The notes: generated by a model not told the origin, from the letters alone. A stretch of DNA of 64,000 nucleotides from Vibrio superstes (GCF_003569005.1 NZ_BCUR01000004.1:613425-677424), one strand, 5' to 3'; positions 47,557-57,528 are shown, counted from the stretch's first letter. Numbers and translations: made by a program.

Positions 47557-49707
47557 ATGAATCACTCCCACGATTGTAGCCACTCAACATGTTGCTCTGC
47601 TCAAAATAAGTCACCAAAATCGCTGGAAGCGGTGGGTAAAAGATTAAGTTGGCAACTTGAGGGGATGGACTGCCCAAGTTGCGCTGCAAAGGTAGAAAGA
47701 GCCATTGAGCAAGTAACTGGCGTGGTTGCCGCTCGTGTTGCCTTTTCTACACAGCGCTTAATAGTATCCGCTTCGTCGCAGCTAAAGGTTGAAGACATAA
47801 AGGCGACGATTAAAGATGCTGGATTTTCTGTGGTGGACAATACTCAGCCTGCCCAAAATCAATCCTCAACGCTATTTGGCTTTATATCTCAAAACATGAA
47901 ACTGGCTATAACTGCGTTACTGTTCGCTATCGCCATGTTAGCTGGGCTAGTGAATCCTGCTCTAAAGCAGGGAATGCTATACCTAGTTGCGTTGTTCGCA
48001 CTTATCCCCTTGGCGCGCAAAGCTGTTTCGTTATCAAGAAATGGATCTCCATTCTCTATAGAAACGTTAATGTCAGTGGCTGTTGTTGGTGCTTTGGTAT
48101 TAGGAGAAACCTTAGAGGCAACAATGGTGCTGCTGCTGTTCATGCTGGGTGAAAAGTTAGAAGGTATCGCCGCAAATCGGGCTCGAAGTGGTGTGCAAAA
48201 ACTAATGTCTCTTACACCAGACACAGTTAAGCATGTGCAAGCAAATGGTGAGATAGAAACCGTTTCGGTTGATTCCATCTTAGTTGGAGATGAAATCGAA
48301 GTGCTACCGGGCGAGCGCTTATCTGTGGATGGGGAGCTTTTGAGTTGCCATGGTCTATTTGACCAAAGTGCGTTGACCGGAGAATCACTCCCTATCGAAT
48401 TGAAGTCAAAAACAAAGGTGATGGCTGGCAGTTTGGTGGTAGAAAAAACGGTGCGTCTGAAAGTAGTTTCAGAGCAAGGTGATAGTGCCGTTGATAGAAT
48501 TGTACGTTTGATTGAAGAAGCCGAAGAAAAGAAAGCACCAGTGGAGCGATTTATCGACAAATTTAGCCGCTGGTACACGCCACTGATGATGGTCATTGCG
48601 CTGTTGGTTGCGGTGTTACCGCCTATATTCTTAGATGCCTCTTGGCATGAATGGGTCTATAAAGCACTGGCGCTGTTACTGATTGCTTGCCCATGTGCCT
48701 TAGTCATTTCAACTCCAGCGGCTATCACTTCTGCGTTAGCCAATGCGACTCGACGTGGTGCGCTGGTTAAAGGTGGTTTGGCTCTAGAGCAACTTGGTAG
48801 TATTGATAAGATTGCATTTGATAAAACCGGTACTTTAACTAAAGGGCAGCCTGAGGTTACTCAGTTCTATGGTCAAGAAGAATACCTAGTATTAGCAGCT
48901 GCTGTGGAGAACAAGTCTACGCACCCGTTGGCGGTAGCTATAGTTAACGAAGCGAAGAAGCGTAATCTCACTGTGCCTGAAGCGAACAATGCAATGAGTA
49001 TTTCTGGCGTTGGTGCTTCGGGATTAGTGAATGGTCAGGCGGTTCAGGTATTGGCGCCAAGGCATATAGATGACCTTTCTGCTGAATTTAAAAGTCTGAC
49101 TTCTGAGTTTGAGTCAAATGCCCAAACTGTTGTCGTTGTTACCATAGATGACAGCCCAGTAGCACTGATAGCCCTTCAAGATACTCTGCGTGAGGATTCT
49201 GTTGCCGCTATTGAGGCTCTACGCGAAATGGGTATTCAAAGCGTCATGATGACAGGGGATAACCAACGCACTGCAGCGGTAATTGCCGCTAAAGTGGGTA
49301 TGGATTACAAAGCCGAGTTGATGCCAGAGGACAAACTTAGAGCGCTGAAATCACTATCAGGTTCTGTTGCAATGGTAGGGGATGGTATCAATGATGCACC
49401 TGCTCTTAAGGCGGCTGATGTAGGCATTGCGATGGGCAATGGAACGGATGTGGCGCTAGAGACCGCAGATTGCGCTCTTACCCATAATCGTCTGCAATCA
49501 ATTCCAGGTTTAGTTAAACTATCTAGAAAGACGATGGCCATTATCCGCCAAAATGTCGCGTTAGCTATTGGTAGCAAGGTGTTTTTCCTCGTAACGACTC
49601 TGCTAGGTGTTACTGGCCTCTGGGCTGCTGTGCTTGCTGATACCGGAGCCACAGCGTTAGTGACTCTCAATGCTCTGCGTCTTTTACGTGAGAAAATCGA
49701 AGCCTAA
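47557..49707 (+). CDS. zntA: Zn/Cd/Pb-exporting P1B-type ATPase
   Basis: A 716-residue heavy-metal efflux pump. The N-terminus has a Cys/His-rich stretch (HSHDCSHSTCC) before a ferredoxin-like metal-binding domain (GMDCPSC, 36-42). The transmembrane metal site is CPC (378-380), the phosphorylated Asp is D422 in DKTGTLT, and the hinge is MVGDGINDAPALK. The last helix has DTGATALVTLNALRLL, whose Asp is the mark of the Zn/Cd/Pb subgroup rather than the copper pumps. Length fits E. coli ZntA (732). The ATG at 47557 has AAGG 8 nt upstream; a TTG before it is rejected. Confidence 0.93.
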   Translation: MNHSHDCSHSTCCSAQNKSPKSLEAVGKRLSWQLEGMDCPSCAAKVERAIEQVTGVVAARVAFSTQRLIVSASSQLKVEDIKATIKDAGFSVVDNTQPAQNQSSTLFGFISQNMKLAITALLFAIAMLAGLVNPALKQGMLYLVALFALIPLARKAVSLSRNGSPFSIETLMSVAVVGALVLGETLEATMVLLLFMLGEKLEGIAANRARSGVQKLMSLTPDTVKHVQANGEIETVSVDSILVGDEIEVLPGERLSVDGELLSCHGLFDQSALTGESLPIELKSKTKVMAGSLVVEKTVRLKVVSEQGDSAVDRIVRLIEEAEEKKAPVERFIDKFSRWYTPLMMVIALLVAVLPPIFLDASWHEWVYKALALLLIACPCALVISTPAAITSALANATRRGALVKGGLALEQLGSIDKIAFDKTGTLTKGQPEVTQFYGQEEYLVLAAAVENKSTHPLAVAIVNEAKKRNLTVPEANNAMSISGVGASGLVNGQAVQVLAPRHIDDLSAEFKSLTSEFESNAQTVVVVTIDDSPVALIALQDTLREDSVAAIEALREMGIQSVMMTGDNQRTAAVIAAKVGMDYKAELMPEDKLRALKSLSGSVAMVGDGINDAPALKAADVGIAMGNGTDVALETADCALTHNRLQSIPGLVKLSRKTMAIIRQNVALAIGSKVFFLVTTLLGVTGLWAAVLADTGATALVTLNALRLLREKIEA

Positions 49708-49710
49708 ATA

Positions 49711-49747
49711 AAAAGGGCAGTGCTTTTAGCAAGCACTGCCCTTTTTT
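49711..49747. terminator. Bidirectional terminator between zntA and dapD
   Basis: AAAAGGGCAGTGCTT pairs perfectly with AAGCACTGCCCTTTT across a 5-nt loop, with T-runs on both strands for the two convergent genes. Confidence 0.9.
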
Positions 49748-49760
49748 GTTTGTACAATGA

Positions 49761-50792
49761 TTAGTTATTGCTGTGTAGTTCGCTGTTTAGCTCGACTGCA
49801 GACTTATTGGTTAGACACTCAACGGCACCCGTTTGCGAGTTGCGACGGAACAGTAGGTCAGACTTGCCTGCTAGATCACGAGCTTTTGCCACTTCAACTT
49901 CTTGGCCATTGTTGTCCAGCATGCGCACCTTAGTGCCCGAGGTCACGTAAAGGCCAGACTCAATAGTACAACGATCGCCTAGTGGGAAACCAAGACCTGC
50001 GTTTGCACCGAGTAGGCTGTTCTCACCGATAGAGATAACCACTTTACCGCCACCAGATAGCGTACCCATGATAGATGCGCCACCGCCGATATCAGAGCCG
50101 TCACCGACCATTACACCTGCGGAGATGCGACCTTCAACCATGCTAACGCCAGTGGTGCCAGCGTTGAAGTTGATGAAACCTTCATGCATAACAGTCGTGC
50201 CTTCACCCACATGTGCCCCAAGACGAACGCGAGACGTATCCGCAATACGCACACCAGCGGGAACCACGTAATCCACCATTTTAGGGAATTTATCTACGCA
50301 ATCTACGCTTAGAGCGCGACCTGCAAGACGAGCTTCTATTTGGCGATCAGCCAGTTCTGGAAGGTCGATAGGGCCTTCGTTAGTCCATGCGATGTTGTGC
50401 AAAAGACCGAAGATACCGTCAAGTACAGTGCCGTGTGGCTTAACTAGACGGTGAGAGATCAGTTGTAGCTTAAGGAAGCCCTCAGCAACAGACTGTGGTT
50501 TTTCATCGCTCTCAAGTACAACGATAACCACAGGTTGCTCAGATACCGCTGCCTTTGATGCAAAATTTGCACTTTCCGCTTGGTCATTACTTTCAAACGC
50601 GCTTGCAAGTGATGCACATTGCTCAGAAGTAATTTCTAAGCTTTGGTTGCCTTGCTCATAACCCGCTGCTTGTTTTACCGCTGCAACAAGTTCTGCTGTA
50701 GGGTTCAAGATAGGGGTTGGGAAGAAAGCTTCAATAATTTTGCCATCACGGTTTTTAGTCGCGCTACCGAGTGCTAGTGCAAAGAAAGACAT
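49761..50792 (-). CDS. dapD: Tetrahydrodipicolinate N-succinyltransferase
   Basis: A 343-residue enzyme of the succinylase branch of lysine/diaminopimelate synthesis. It belongs to the longer DapD type found in vibrios and pseudomonads rather than the 274-residue E. coli type. The C-terminal half is a left-handed beta-helix of hexapeptide repeats (VGDGSDIGGGASIMGTLSGG, IGENSLLGANAGLG). The start MSFFALALGSATKN is chosen because GGAGA lies 8 nt upstream; a TTG one codon earlier is not used. Single gene, convergent with zntA. Confidence 0.94.
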   Translation of the reverse strand: MSFFALALGSATKNRDGKIIEAFFPTPILNPTAELVAAVKQAAGYEQGNQSLEITSEQCASLASAFESNDQAESANFASKAAVSEQPVVIVVLESDEKPQSVAEGFLKLQLISHRLVKPHGTVLDGIFGLLHNIAWTNEGPIDLPELADRQIEARLAGRALSVDCVDKFPKMVDYVVPAGVRIADTSRVRLGAHVGEGTTVMHEGFINFNAGTTGVSMVEGRISAGVMVGDGSDIGGGASIMGTLSGGGKVVISIGENSLLGANAGLGFPLGDRCTIESGLYVTSGTKVRMLDNNGQEVEVAKARDLAGKSDLLFRRNSQTGAVECLTNKSAVELNSELHSNN

Positions 50793-50957
50793 CAATTAAT
50801 CTCCATATAAAGTGCTCTAGTGCATCAAGTCAGTCGAGTTGCAATGCAACTCAATTAAGAGATACACCTCTCAAATTTGTTGTTAGCCATACACTATAAC
50901 AGCCTAGGCAGGCTGAAAAGAGCTAAATCACGAAAACTGACAAAATGCTGATTTGCT

Positions 50958-51599
50958 TTATAAAGAGAGGGCCGTCATGGCTTGATGTACCCCTTCAATG
51001 AACATTTGCATACCAATGACAGCAAGTATTAAGCCCATCATCCTAGTGATTACACCGAGTACACTAGCGCCAAGTGCCTTGATCAAGGCCTCACCAGAAA
51101 CGAATAATAAGAAGGTTATTCCGCACAATACACCAAAGGCGAGTATGGTAATTACGACTTCAAAGTTCCCTCCTACTGCCGCAAAGTTCATGGCTGTTGC
51201 TATGGTTCCTGGGCCCGCTAATATGGGCATGGCTAAGGGGGATACGGCTATACCAAGGGCTGCCTGTTTTTGTTCCAAAGCGGAGAGGTTTTTGTTGGAT
51301 TGAGTATGCTCACTCTTACCTTGAAGCATATTAAAGCCAATCATAAACACCAATATGCCTCCAGTGATACGCAGTGCGTAAAGGGTTATACCGAACAGGT
51401 CAAAGATGATCTTTCCTGAAATGGCAAAGATGGTCACTATAATAAAGGCGATGATGACAGAGCGAAGTGCTACAGACTTTACTGTTGCATGATCTGCTCC
51501 ATTAGTTAAGCCAAGAAAGATTGGCGTATTAGCGATAGGGTTCATGATGGCAAAGAAGCCCATGAATACAGTGATGGTGTGTAGGATTATTTCTTTCAT
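50958..51599 (-). CDS. MarC-family integral membrane protein
   Basis: A 213-residue protein with six predicted transmembrane helices and the MarC-family opening FFAIMNPIANTPIFLGLT. GSEAL-type sequence (SGEALIKALG) is also visible. Members include MarC and YchE/YhgN; transported substrate is unknown and the old link to antibiotic resistance is not supported for MarC itself. I start at MKEIILHTITV because AGGGAT lies just upstream; ten extra residues are possible from an earlier ATG. Confidence 0.87.
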   Translation of the reverse strand: MKEIILHTITVFMGFFAIMNPIANTPIFLGLTNGADHATVKSVALRSVIIAFIIVTIFAISGKIIFDLFGITLYALRITGGILVFMIGFNMLQGKSEHTQSNKNLSALEQKQAALGIAVSPLAMPILAGPGTIATAMNFAAVGGNFEVVITILAFGVLCGITFLLFVSGEALIKALGASVLGVITRMMGLILAVIGMQMFIEGVHQAMTALSL

Positions 51600-51671
51600 A
51601 ACATCCCTAGTCGTGAAAGATGAGATCAAATAAGGACCAAGTTATTAGCCCTTATCTAATTGAGTTAACGT

Positions 51672-51965
51672 TTACGCAGCGTCAGACTCCGACGAATCAG
51701 GTACCGCTTCAACCTTTGGCTTCTTTGGCGCAGGTTTGCGCTTAGCACCTAGAGCGTAAAGAACCTCTTCTTTGTGCTTAGCTAGATACATAGACAACTC
51801 TTCTTGCTGGCCTTCATCGGTGATGATTTCGCTATTGCCCAAAAGCTCGAACAATTCATCTGCCATATCCAGCATCTTGTCATATGCGTCCGCTTCGGCT
51901 TTCGAGGTAAAAGTCATCTTTTCTTCTCCGTTGCGTTCTACCACGTACTTGACGATAACAGCCAT
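51672..51965 (-). CDS. yebG: DNA-damage-inducible protein YebG
   Basis: A 97-residue protein matching E. coli YebG in length and opening (MAVIVKYVVERNGEEKMTFTSKAEADAYDKMLD). In E. coli yebG is LexA-regulated and needs cAMP; the protein's action is unknown. The C-terminal tail is basic then acidic (KRKPAPKKPK, then SSESDAA). GAGGATGG lies just before the ATG. A degenerate LexA-like box is seen 34 bp upstream. Confidence 0.9.
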   Translation of the reverse strand: MAVIVKYVVERNGEEKMTFTSKAEADAYDKMLDMADELFELLGNSEIITDEGQQEELSMYLAKHKEEVLYALGAKRKPAPKKPKVEAVPDSSESDAA

Positions 51966-51998
51966 GGTCCATCCTCATTAAATTGTTTATAAATTGAA

Positions 51999-52018
51999 TA
52001 CTGGTTATTTATACATAA
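51999..52018 (-). promoter_or_regulatory. Degenerate LexA-like box upstream of yebG
   Basis: TACTGGTTATTTATACATAA matches the SOS-box consensus (TACTG-N10-CAGTA form) at 15 of 20 positions but has CAT in place of the right CAG. Placement just upstream of yebG is as expected. Confidence 0.4.
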
Positions 52019-52019
52019 A

Positions 52020-52952
52020 TCACTCTTTACAGTCTAGCCGAGTTGGTGATTTTGTGGGGTGATCGGTTAAACGCCATTCAAGGCTGTATTGTAGGAATGC
52101 ATTGAGTAACGGATTTAAGTATTTGTCTTTGTGCAAAACGATCTGCATGGAGCGCTCAAGAGGCAAACTAATGTTGAGTTTCTTCACCTTGCCCGCCTTT
52201 ATTGCGCTATCTACCGATAGCTCCGACAAACACGCAAGACCTAGACCTGCGGTTACGCCATTGATGATTGCTTCGCTGCTACTGAGCTCAAACTCTGCCT
52301 GCCAACGGGATAAATGCTCGGCGATATGATTAATGAAATAGTCGCGAGAACCAGACCCAGCTTCTCTTAGTAACCACTTCATATCTTCAAGGTCACTAAA
52401 GGTAAGGGCTTCTTTTGTTGAAAGGGGATGATCGGCTTGGCTTATCACGCACATCTGATCAAAACCAAAAGGATGATGAACGAGCTTTGGTGAATCTTCG
52501 TTGCTCTCGATAAAGGCGATATCAATCTGGTAATCGAGTATTTTCTGACCTAGGTCAGAGGAATTTGATAATAAGACTTTAAACTCGACTGCCGGATGTT
52601 CTTGTTTGAAGTCTCGTATAAGAAACGGCAGCAGTTGATTACCTATGGTATCGCTTGCCCCCAATCGAAGTTCACCATCAAGGGTCTCAGTGTTATGGAA
52701 TAAGCCCTGAATCGAGTGTGCTCGATGTAGTAGTTCATCAGCAATAGGCAGTAGCTTTGTGCCTTCACTGTTTATGATCAATCGGTTGTTGATTCGATCA
52801 AATAGGGTATGACCCAGTTGGTTTTCGAGCTCATTGAGAGACAGGCTCACGGCAGCCTTGGATAAAAATAGAGTCTGGGCTGCAGCAGACAAAGAATTGG
52901 CTTTGGCCACAGAGGTAAATACCTCTAACTGACGTAGAGTAAATGGAATCAT
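52020..52952 (-). CDS. LysR-family transcriptional regulator
   Basis: A 310-residue LysR-type regulator of standard length. Helix-turn-helix: FTSVAKANSLSAAAQTLFLS then KAAVSLSLNELENQLG. The effector domain contains LREAGSGSRDYF, a segment seen in the CysB/YeiE-like branch. It is divergent from the TDT-family transporter gene with 104 bp between starts, so that transporter is its likely target. The intergenic sequence is AT-rich with possible T-N11-A motifs, none decisive. Confidence 0.88.
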   Translation of the reverse strand: MIPFTLRQLEVFTSVAKANSLSAAAQTLFLSKAAVSLSLNELENQLGHTLFDRINNRLIINSEGTKLLPIADELLHRAHSIQGLFHNTETLDGELRLGASDTIGNQLLPFLIRDFKQEHPAVEFKVLLSNSSDLGQKILDYQIDIAFIESNEDSPKLVHHPFGFDQMCVISQADHPLSTKEALTFSDLEDMKWLLREAGSGSRDYFINHIAEHLSRWQAEFELSSSEAIINGVTAGLGLACLSELSVDSAIKAGKVKKLNISLPLERSMQIVLHKDKYLNPLLNAFLQYSLEWRLTDHPTKSPTRLDCKE

Positions 52953-53056
52953 AATGTTTTGCTTTACTTAACGTTGGTTTTAAATCTTTAAATATTAATA
53001 AACATAGCTCAAGAGTAAACTAAGCGCATCAAGTAAATCATGAGCGGAGTAACCTA

Positions 53057-54022
53057 ATGCAAACACAATCTCGTTTAGCCAACGCACCCACCCCTATGGC
53101 AGGGTTGGCTCTAGGTATTGCCAGTCTAGGATGGAGCTTGGAAAATCTTGGTGTTTTTGGCGGTTATGCGCAAATCACAGGGGCTATTATTGCATCCGTG
53201 CTTTTATCCGTTTTAGCGGGAAAATTTCTGCTTCATTCGCATCTACTAAAACAAGACCTTTCACATCCCGTTGTCGGGAGTGTAGTGCCTACTTTTGCTA
53301 TGGGTTGCATGGTGGTGTCGTATGCCATCGGACAACATGTAACATGGCTGGGTAACCTAATGTGGGTGATGTCTGTCGCCTTGCATATTGTGTTCTTGGT
53401 GAGCTTTGTTTTTCATCGAAGCCAAAACTTTGAGCTGCACCATATGGTTCCAAGCTGGTTCGTACCACCGGTAGGCATTGTTGTAGCCGCGCTGACTTAT
53501 TCAGGCAGTTCATCATTGCATTGGATTGGTGAGTACACTTTGTACTTTGGTATGGCGACTTACGCGGTCATGCTTCCAGTAATGATTTACCGCTTTATAT
53601 TCTCTGAACTGGTTCAAGATGCGGCAAAGCCAACCATCGCTATTTTAGCCGCTCCTGCAAGCCTTTCATTGGCAGGTTACCTCTCTTTTGTTGAGTCACC
53701 ATCACCTGTTATTGTGGCTTTGCTGTTTGGTATTGCCATTCTAATGACATCGGTTATTTATATGGCTTTCTACCGCTTGTTAAGACTGCCATTTAGCCCA
53801 GCGTATGCAGCCTTCACCTTCCCTCTAGTCATCAGCGCAACGGCCTTGTTTAAAGTGGTCGCATGGATGAGCGAAATTGGTGTACCGGCTGAGTATGTTG
53901 AACAAGTACATGGCATAGCATTGGTTGAACTAGCAGTAGCGACCCTAGTAGTAGGTTATGTAGCGATACAATATTTAAATAACCTATTGATTCAACCAAG
54001 GTTAGAGGTGAGTCTTAAATAA
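53057..54022 (+). CDS. TDT-family (TehA/SLAC1-like) transporter
   Basis: A 321-residue membrane protein with ten predicted helices. The opening PTPMAGLALGIASLGWSLEN and the VPSWFVPPVGIVVAALTY segment are typical of the tellurite-resistance/dicarboxylate transporter family, which includes TehA, sulfite exporters and plant SLAC1 anion channels. Substrate cannot be read; an anion is likely. Divergent from a LysR regulator and 75 bp before recC, so some recC transcription could start here. Confidence 0.85.
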   Translation: MQTQSRLANAPTPMAGLALGIASLGWSLENLGVFGGYAQITGAIIASVLLSVLAGKFLLHSHLLKQDLSHPVVGSVVPTFAMGCMVVSYAIGQHVTWLGNLMWVMSVALHIVFLVSFVFHRSQNFELHHMVPSWFVPPVGIVVAALTYSGSSSLHWIGEYTLYFGMATYAVMLPVMIYRFIFSELVQDAAKPTIAILAAPASLSLAGYLSFVESPSPVIVALLFGIAILMTSVIYMAFYRLLRLPFSPAYAAFTFPLVISATALFKVVAWMSEIGVPAEYVEQVHGIALVELAVATLVVGYVAIQYLNNLLIQPRLEVSLK

Positions 54023-54096
54023 CTCACTTTGAGACATCAATTGCACTAGGGTGTGGTAATCTTATTGCAATTGATTCAACGGATTGTGAGCCAGCC

Positions 54097-57000
54097 TTGT
54101 TTACTGTTTATCATTCAAATCAAATCGATCTTCTCAAATCTCTACTGATTGCACTTATTCGTCAGCAACCCCTATCGTCTCCCTTTGAACAAGAACAAAT
54201 CTTGGTGCAAAGCCCAGGTATGTCTCAGTGGTTAAAGATGGAATTGGCCAAGGATATGGGGATTGCTGCTAATCTCAATTTCCCTCTTCCAGCGACCTTT
54301 ATTTGGCAGATGTTCATCGAAGTATTGCCTGATGTTCCTAAGCGTAGTGCCTTCAATAAAGAGGCGATGACTTGGAAGTTGATGCAGGTATTACCTAGTA
54401 AACTTGAACAGGACGAATTTTCCTCCCTTGCGTCTTACCTTGAGCGCGATGAGGACAACTCAAAGCTGTTTCAATTGGCGGGCAAGATTGCCGATATCTT
54501 CGATGGCTATTTAGTGTATCGCCCTGACTACATCACCGCTTGGGAAAACAATGAGCATCCAGCTGAGCTCGAAGAACAAGGCTTGTGGCAGGGTGAGTTA
54601 TGGCGTGAGTTGTATCGCTTTACTGAGCAACTCGGTCAGTCTAAGTATCACCGTGCAAACCTGTATCAAGACTTCATTGATACACTGGCAAGCTTGTCAG
54701 AGATAAACAGTGACAATGTTCCCAAGCGCCTATTTGTGTTTGGCATTAGCTCTTTACCACCCAAATATCTGGAAGCGCTAAAAGCCTTAGGTGAGCATAT
54801 TGATGTGCATCTGATGTTCCATAACCCATGTCGTTATTACTGGGGAGATATTAAAGACCAGCGCACTCTAGCGAAAATGGCAGCTAAAGTGAGGCCGCGC
54901 ATTCGTTGGCATGGACAAGAGTTGAGTGAGGAGCAGGGAGTCCCAGTACTTAAAGGTGATATCGAACACAATGCCTTGCCAGAGTTTCACCATGATGCCA
55001 TCAGCAATAACCTACTGGCCTCCATGGGTAAGCAAGGGCGTGATAACCTGCATCTATTATCTGAGCTTGATAGTAACGAGGTTGAAGCCTTTGTTGATCT
55101 TGATGCTACGACGCTGTTGCAGAACATTCAGCAAGATATTTTACAACTCAATCAACATCAAGATGATACTAAGCTAGAGCAAAGCCTGCATAAGCAGGGG
55201 GTATTGAAACACGACCGCTCTCTATCCATACATTGTTGCCATAGTGCTACTCGTGAAGTGGAAGTATTGCACGATCAGCTTCTACATTTATTCAATCAAG
55301 ACTCATCACTAAAGCCGCGCGATATCATTGTGATGGTAGCGGATATCAATGCCTATTCTCCGGCGATCAATGCCATCTTTGGCAACGCGACCGGTGATAG
55401 AAGGATTCCGTACTCAATTTCCGACCGAAGTGTGGCGGAAGAGACGCCTATCTTAAATGCGTTTCTTCAGCTATTGGATCTGCCTAACAGTCGCTGCGGT
55501 CGCAGTGAGATGATGGAGATCTTGGAAACCCCAGCAATACTGCAACGCTTTGGGTTATCGGCCTCAGATTTTGAACTGATTAATTTGTGGGTAGAAGAAG
55601 CGGGTGTGCGCTGGGGGCTTGATGACTCGACCGCCACTGAATTTGAACTGCCTAGTCTAAATCAGAATACCTGGGTGTTTGGCTTACAACGTATTTTACT
55701 AGGCTACAGCATGTCGGCCATCTGTCAGCCGTTAGAGCTGAGTAGTGGCAGGTTAGCGCCTTATGAGCAAATAGAGGGAATGCAGGCTGAGCTTGCAGGA
55801 AAACTTGCGGCCTTCATTGATAAGGTATTGCATTACCGCAGTGCTCTCAATGAGCCTCAGCATAGCACGCAGTGGCAGACACAGCTGAATGCCTTGGCCA
55901 ATGATTTCTTTGATCTAGATATTGAAAATGAGATAGCCCTAACCAGTATTCGTGATGCCCTGTCTTTGTTGACGCAGCAAACTACTGAGTCTGGTTTAGA
56001 TGCGACTTTGAGTCATCAAGTGGTCTCTGAGTACCTGCAAGATAAATTGGATAGCTCCCGTGTCAGTCAGCGATTTTTAGCCGGACAAGTGAACTTTTGT
56101 ACCCTAATGCCAATGCGCTCCATCCCGTTTGGCGTAGTGTGTCTACTGGGAATGAACGACGGTATTTATCCTCGCACGGTTGCCCAAGAAGGCTTTGATT
56201 TGATGACGGTAAAGAGTCGCATCGGTGATAGAAGCCGTCGTGATGATGACCGCTATCTATTCTTGGAGGCGCTACTTTCTGCTCAACAAGGTCTGTATAT
56301 CAGTTACATAGGGCAGTCCATTCTCGATAATAGTGAATGCTTACCCTCGATCTTGGTGACCGAGCTACTCGAGTACTGTTCACAAAATTACTGTCTTGAT
56401 GGCGACGAGTCTCTGTCTGTAGATGACTCAGGTAAGCACTTACTTCAACATCTTACCTCGCATCACAGCATGACCCCATTTAGTCGTGAGGCTTTTGAAA
56501 ATAGTCAAAGCTTTGCTGCTGAGTGGTTGCCTGTGGTGAACGGGGTTTACTCTCAATCTGATAAGTTGAGTACGCCTTTATCCGATTACTTTATGGAGAG
56601 AGAGGCGTTATCTGAGATTGAACTAGATCAACTGCTATCGTTTTGGTCACTGCCTGTAAAGTACTTCTTCAATCAAAGGCTTCAGGTATGGTTTAACAGT
56701 GAAAAAGAGCTGATTGAAGATGAGGAGCCCTTTTCCTTAGGCGGACTTGAGCGCTATTTGCTACGCGATGAAATTGTCGCGGCCATGTTAAACGGTGGAG
56801 GTGCAGAAGTGGAGCAAGTGGCTCATTATTACCGTAGCTCAGGGCAATTACCCATTGGAAACTTTGGCGACTTAGAGGTCGCTGAGAACCAAGATGCCAT
56901 GAAGGAGTTGGTCGCTGAGATTGAATTCTATACCAGTAATAAACAGCCTTCGTTACCTGTCTCCTTGAAGGTGCAATACCGTGATAAGTGGCTAACCATC

Positions 57001-57528
57001 ACAAGTTGGATAGATAGTCATTATGCCTCTGGCCTTGTTCATTATCGCGTAGGCCGTGTTCGCTCCAAGGATATTTTGCAAGCGTGGATTAAACACCTGT
57101 GTGCTTGTGCTTCAGGTGTGGCTGTGACGAGTCATCTTATTGGTATATCAAGTAAAAAAGAGATTGAGTACTTTTCTTTGGCGGCTATTGAACAGCAAGA
57201 TGCATTGGGTTTTCTGCAAGATCTTGTCACGCTATATTTTGAGGGTATGACTAACCCATTGCCTTATTTTCCTCGTTCGGCCCATGCTGCAACACAAGAG
57301 TTTGTTAAGAAATCGAAGAAGGGTGATACCGAAGTTGCCAGAGATGCTGCAATAGGAAAATTTAGCGCGACAGCCCTTGGTGATGATTATAACTCGGGTG
57401 AAGCGGATGATATGTACATTCAGCGTGCGTGGCCACAATGGAGCGAAGATTTGCAACAAGGTGGGTATCAATTAGCTGAAAGGGTCTTGTTGCCTGCGCA
57501 AGAACGACTGCAAGAAAAATCGAAATAA
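54097..57528 (+). CDS. recC: Exodeoxyribonuclease V gamma subunit RecC
   Basis: A 1143-residue subunit of RecBCD, which recognises Chi and guides the split strands. The N-terminus (VYHSNQIDLLKSLL ... ILVQSPGMSQWLKMELA ... FPLPATFIWQMF) matches E. coli RecC closely, as does NPCRYYWGDI. Length near E. coli (1122). The start is a TTG at 54097 giving (M)FTVYHSN aligned with E. coli MLRVYHSN; no ATG or GTG lies upstream in frame, and the Shine-Dalgarno is poor. Low translation would fit a low-copy enzyme. Confidence 0.95.
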   Translation: MFTVYHSNQIDLLKSLLIALIRQQPLSSPFEQEQILVQSPGMSQWLKMELAKDMGIAANLNFPLPATFIWQMFIEVLPDVPKRSAFNKEAMTWKLMQVLPSKLEQDEFSSLASYLERDEDNSKLFQLAGKIADIFDGYLVYRPDYITAWENNEHPAELEEQGLWQGELWRELYRFTEQLGQSKYHRANLYQDFIDTLASLSEINSDNVPKRLFVFGISSLPPKYLEALKALGEHIDVHLMFHNPCRYYWGDIKDQRTLAKMAAKVRPRIRWHGQELSEEQGVPVLKGDIEHNALPEFHHDAISNNLLASMGKQGRDNLHLLSELDSNEVEAFVDLDATTLLQNIQQDILQLNQHQDDTKLEQSLHKQGVLKHDRSLSIHCCHSATREVEVLHDQLLHLFNQDSSLKPRDIIVMVADINAYSPAINAIFGNATGDRRIPYSISDRSVAEETPILNAFLQLLDLPNSRCGRSEMMEILETPAILQRFGLSASDFELINLWVEEAGVRWGLDDSTATEFELPSLNQNTWVFGLQRILLGYSMSAICQPLELSSGRLAPYEQIEGMQAELAGKLAAFIDKVLHYRSALNEPQHSTQWQTQLNALANDFFDLDIENEIALTSIRDALSLLTQQTTESGLDATLSHQVVSEYLQDKLDSSRVSQRFLAGQVNFCTLMPMRSIPFGVVCLLGMNDGIYPRTVAQEGFDLMTVKSRIGDRSRRDDDRYLFLEALLSAQQGLYISYIGQSILDNSECLPSILVTELLEYCSQNYCLDGDESLSVDDSGKHLLQHLTSHHSMTPFSREAFENSQSFAAEWLPVVNGVYSQSDKLSTPLSDYFMEREALSEIELDQLLSFWSLPVKYFFNQRLQVWFNSEKELIEDEEPFSLGGLERYLLRDEIVAAMLNGGGAEVEQVAHYYRSSGQLPIGNFGDLEVAENQDAMKELVAEIEFYTSNKQPSLPVSLKVQYRDKWLTITSWIDSHYASGLVHYRVGRVRSKDILQAWIKHLCACASGVAVTSHLIGISSKKEIEYFSLAAIEQQDALGFLQDLVTLYFEGMTNPLPYFPRSAHAATQEFVKKSKKGDTEVARDAAIGKFSATALGDDYNSGEADDMYIQRAWPQWSEDLQQGGYQLAERVLLPAQERLQEKSK

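Noticed and set aside
47889..48596. 235-residue minus-strand reading frame opposite zntA
   Set aside because: Antisense to zntA, Ser/Thr-rich without family motifs; a by-product of zntA codon use.
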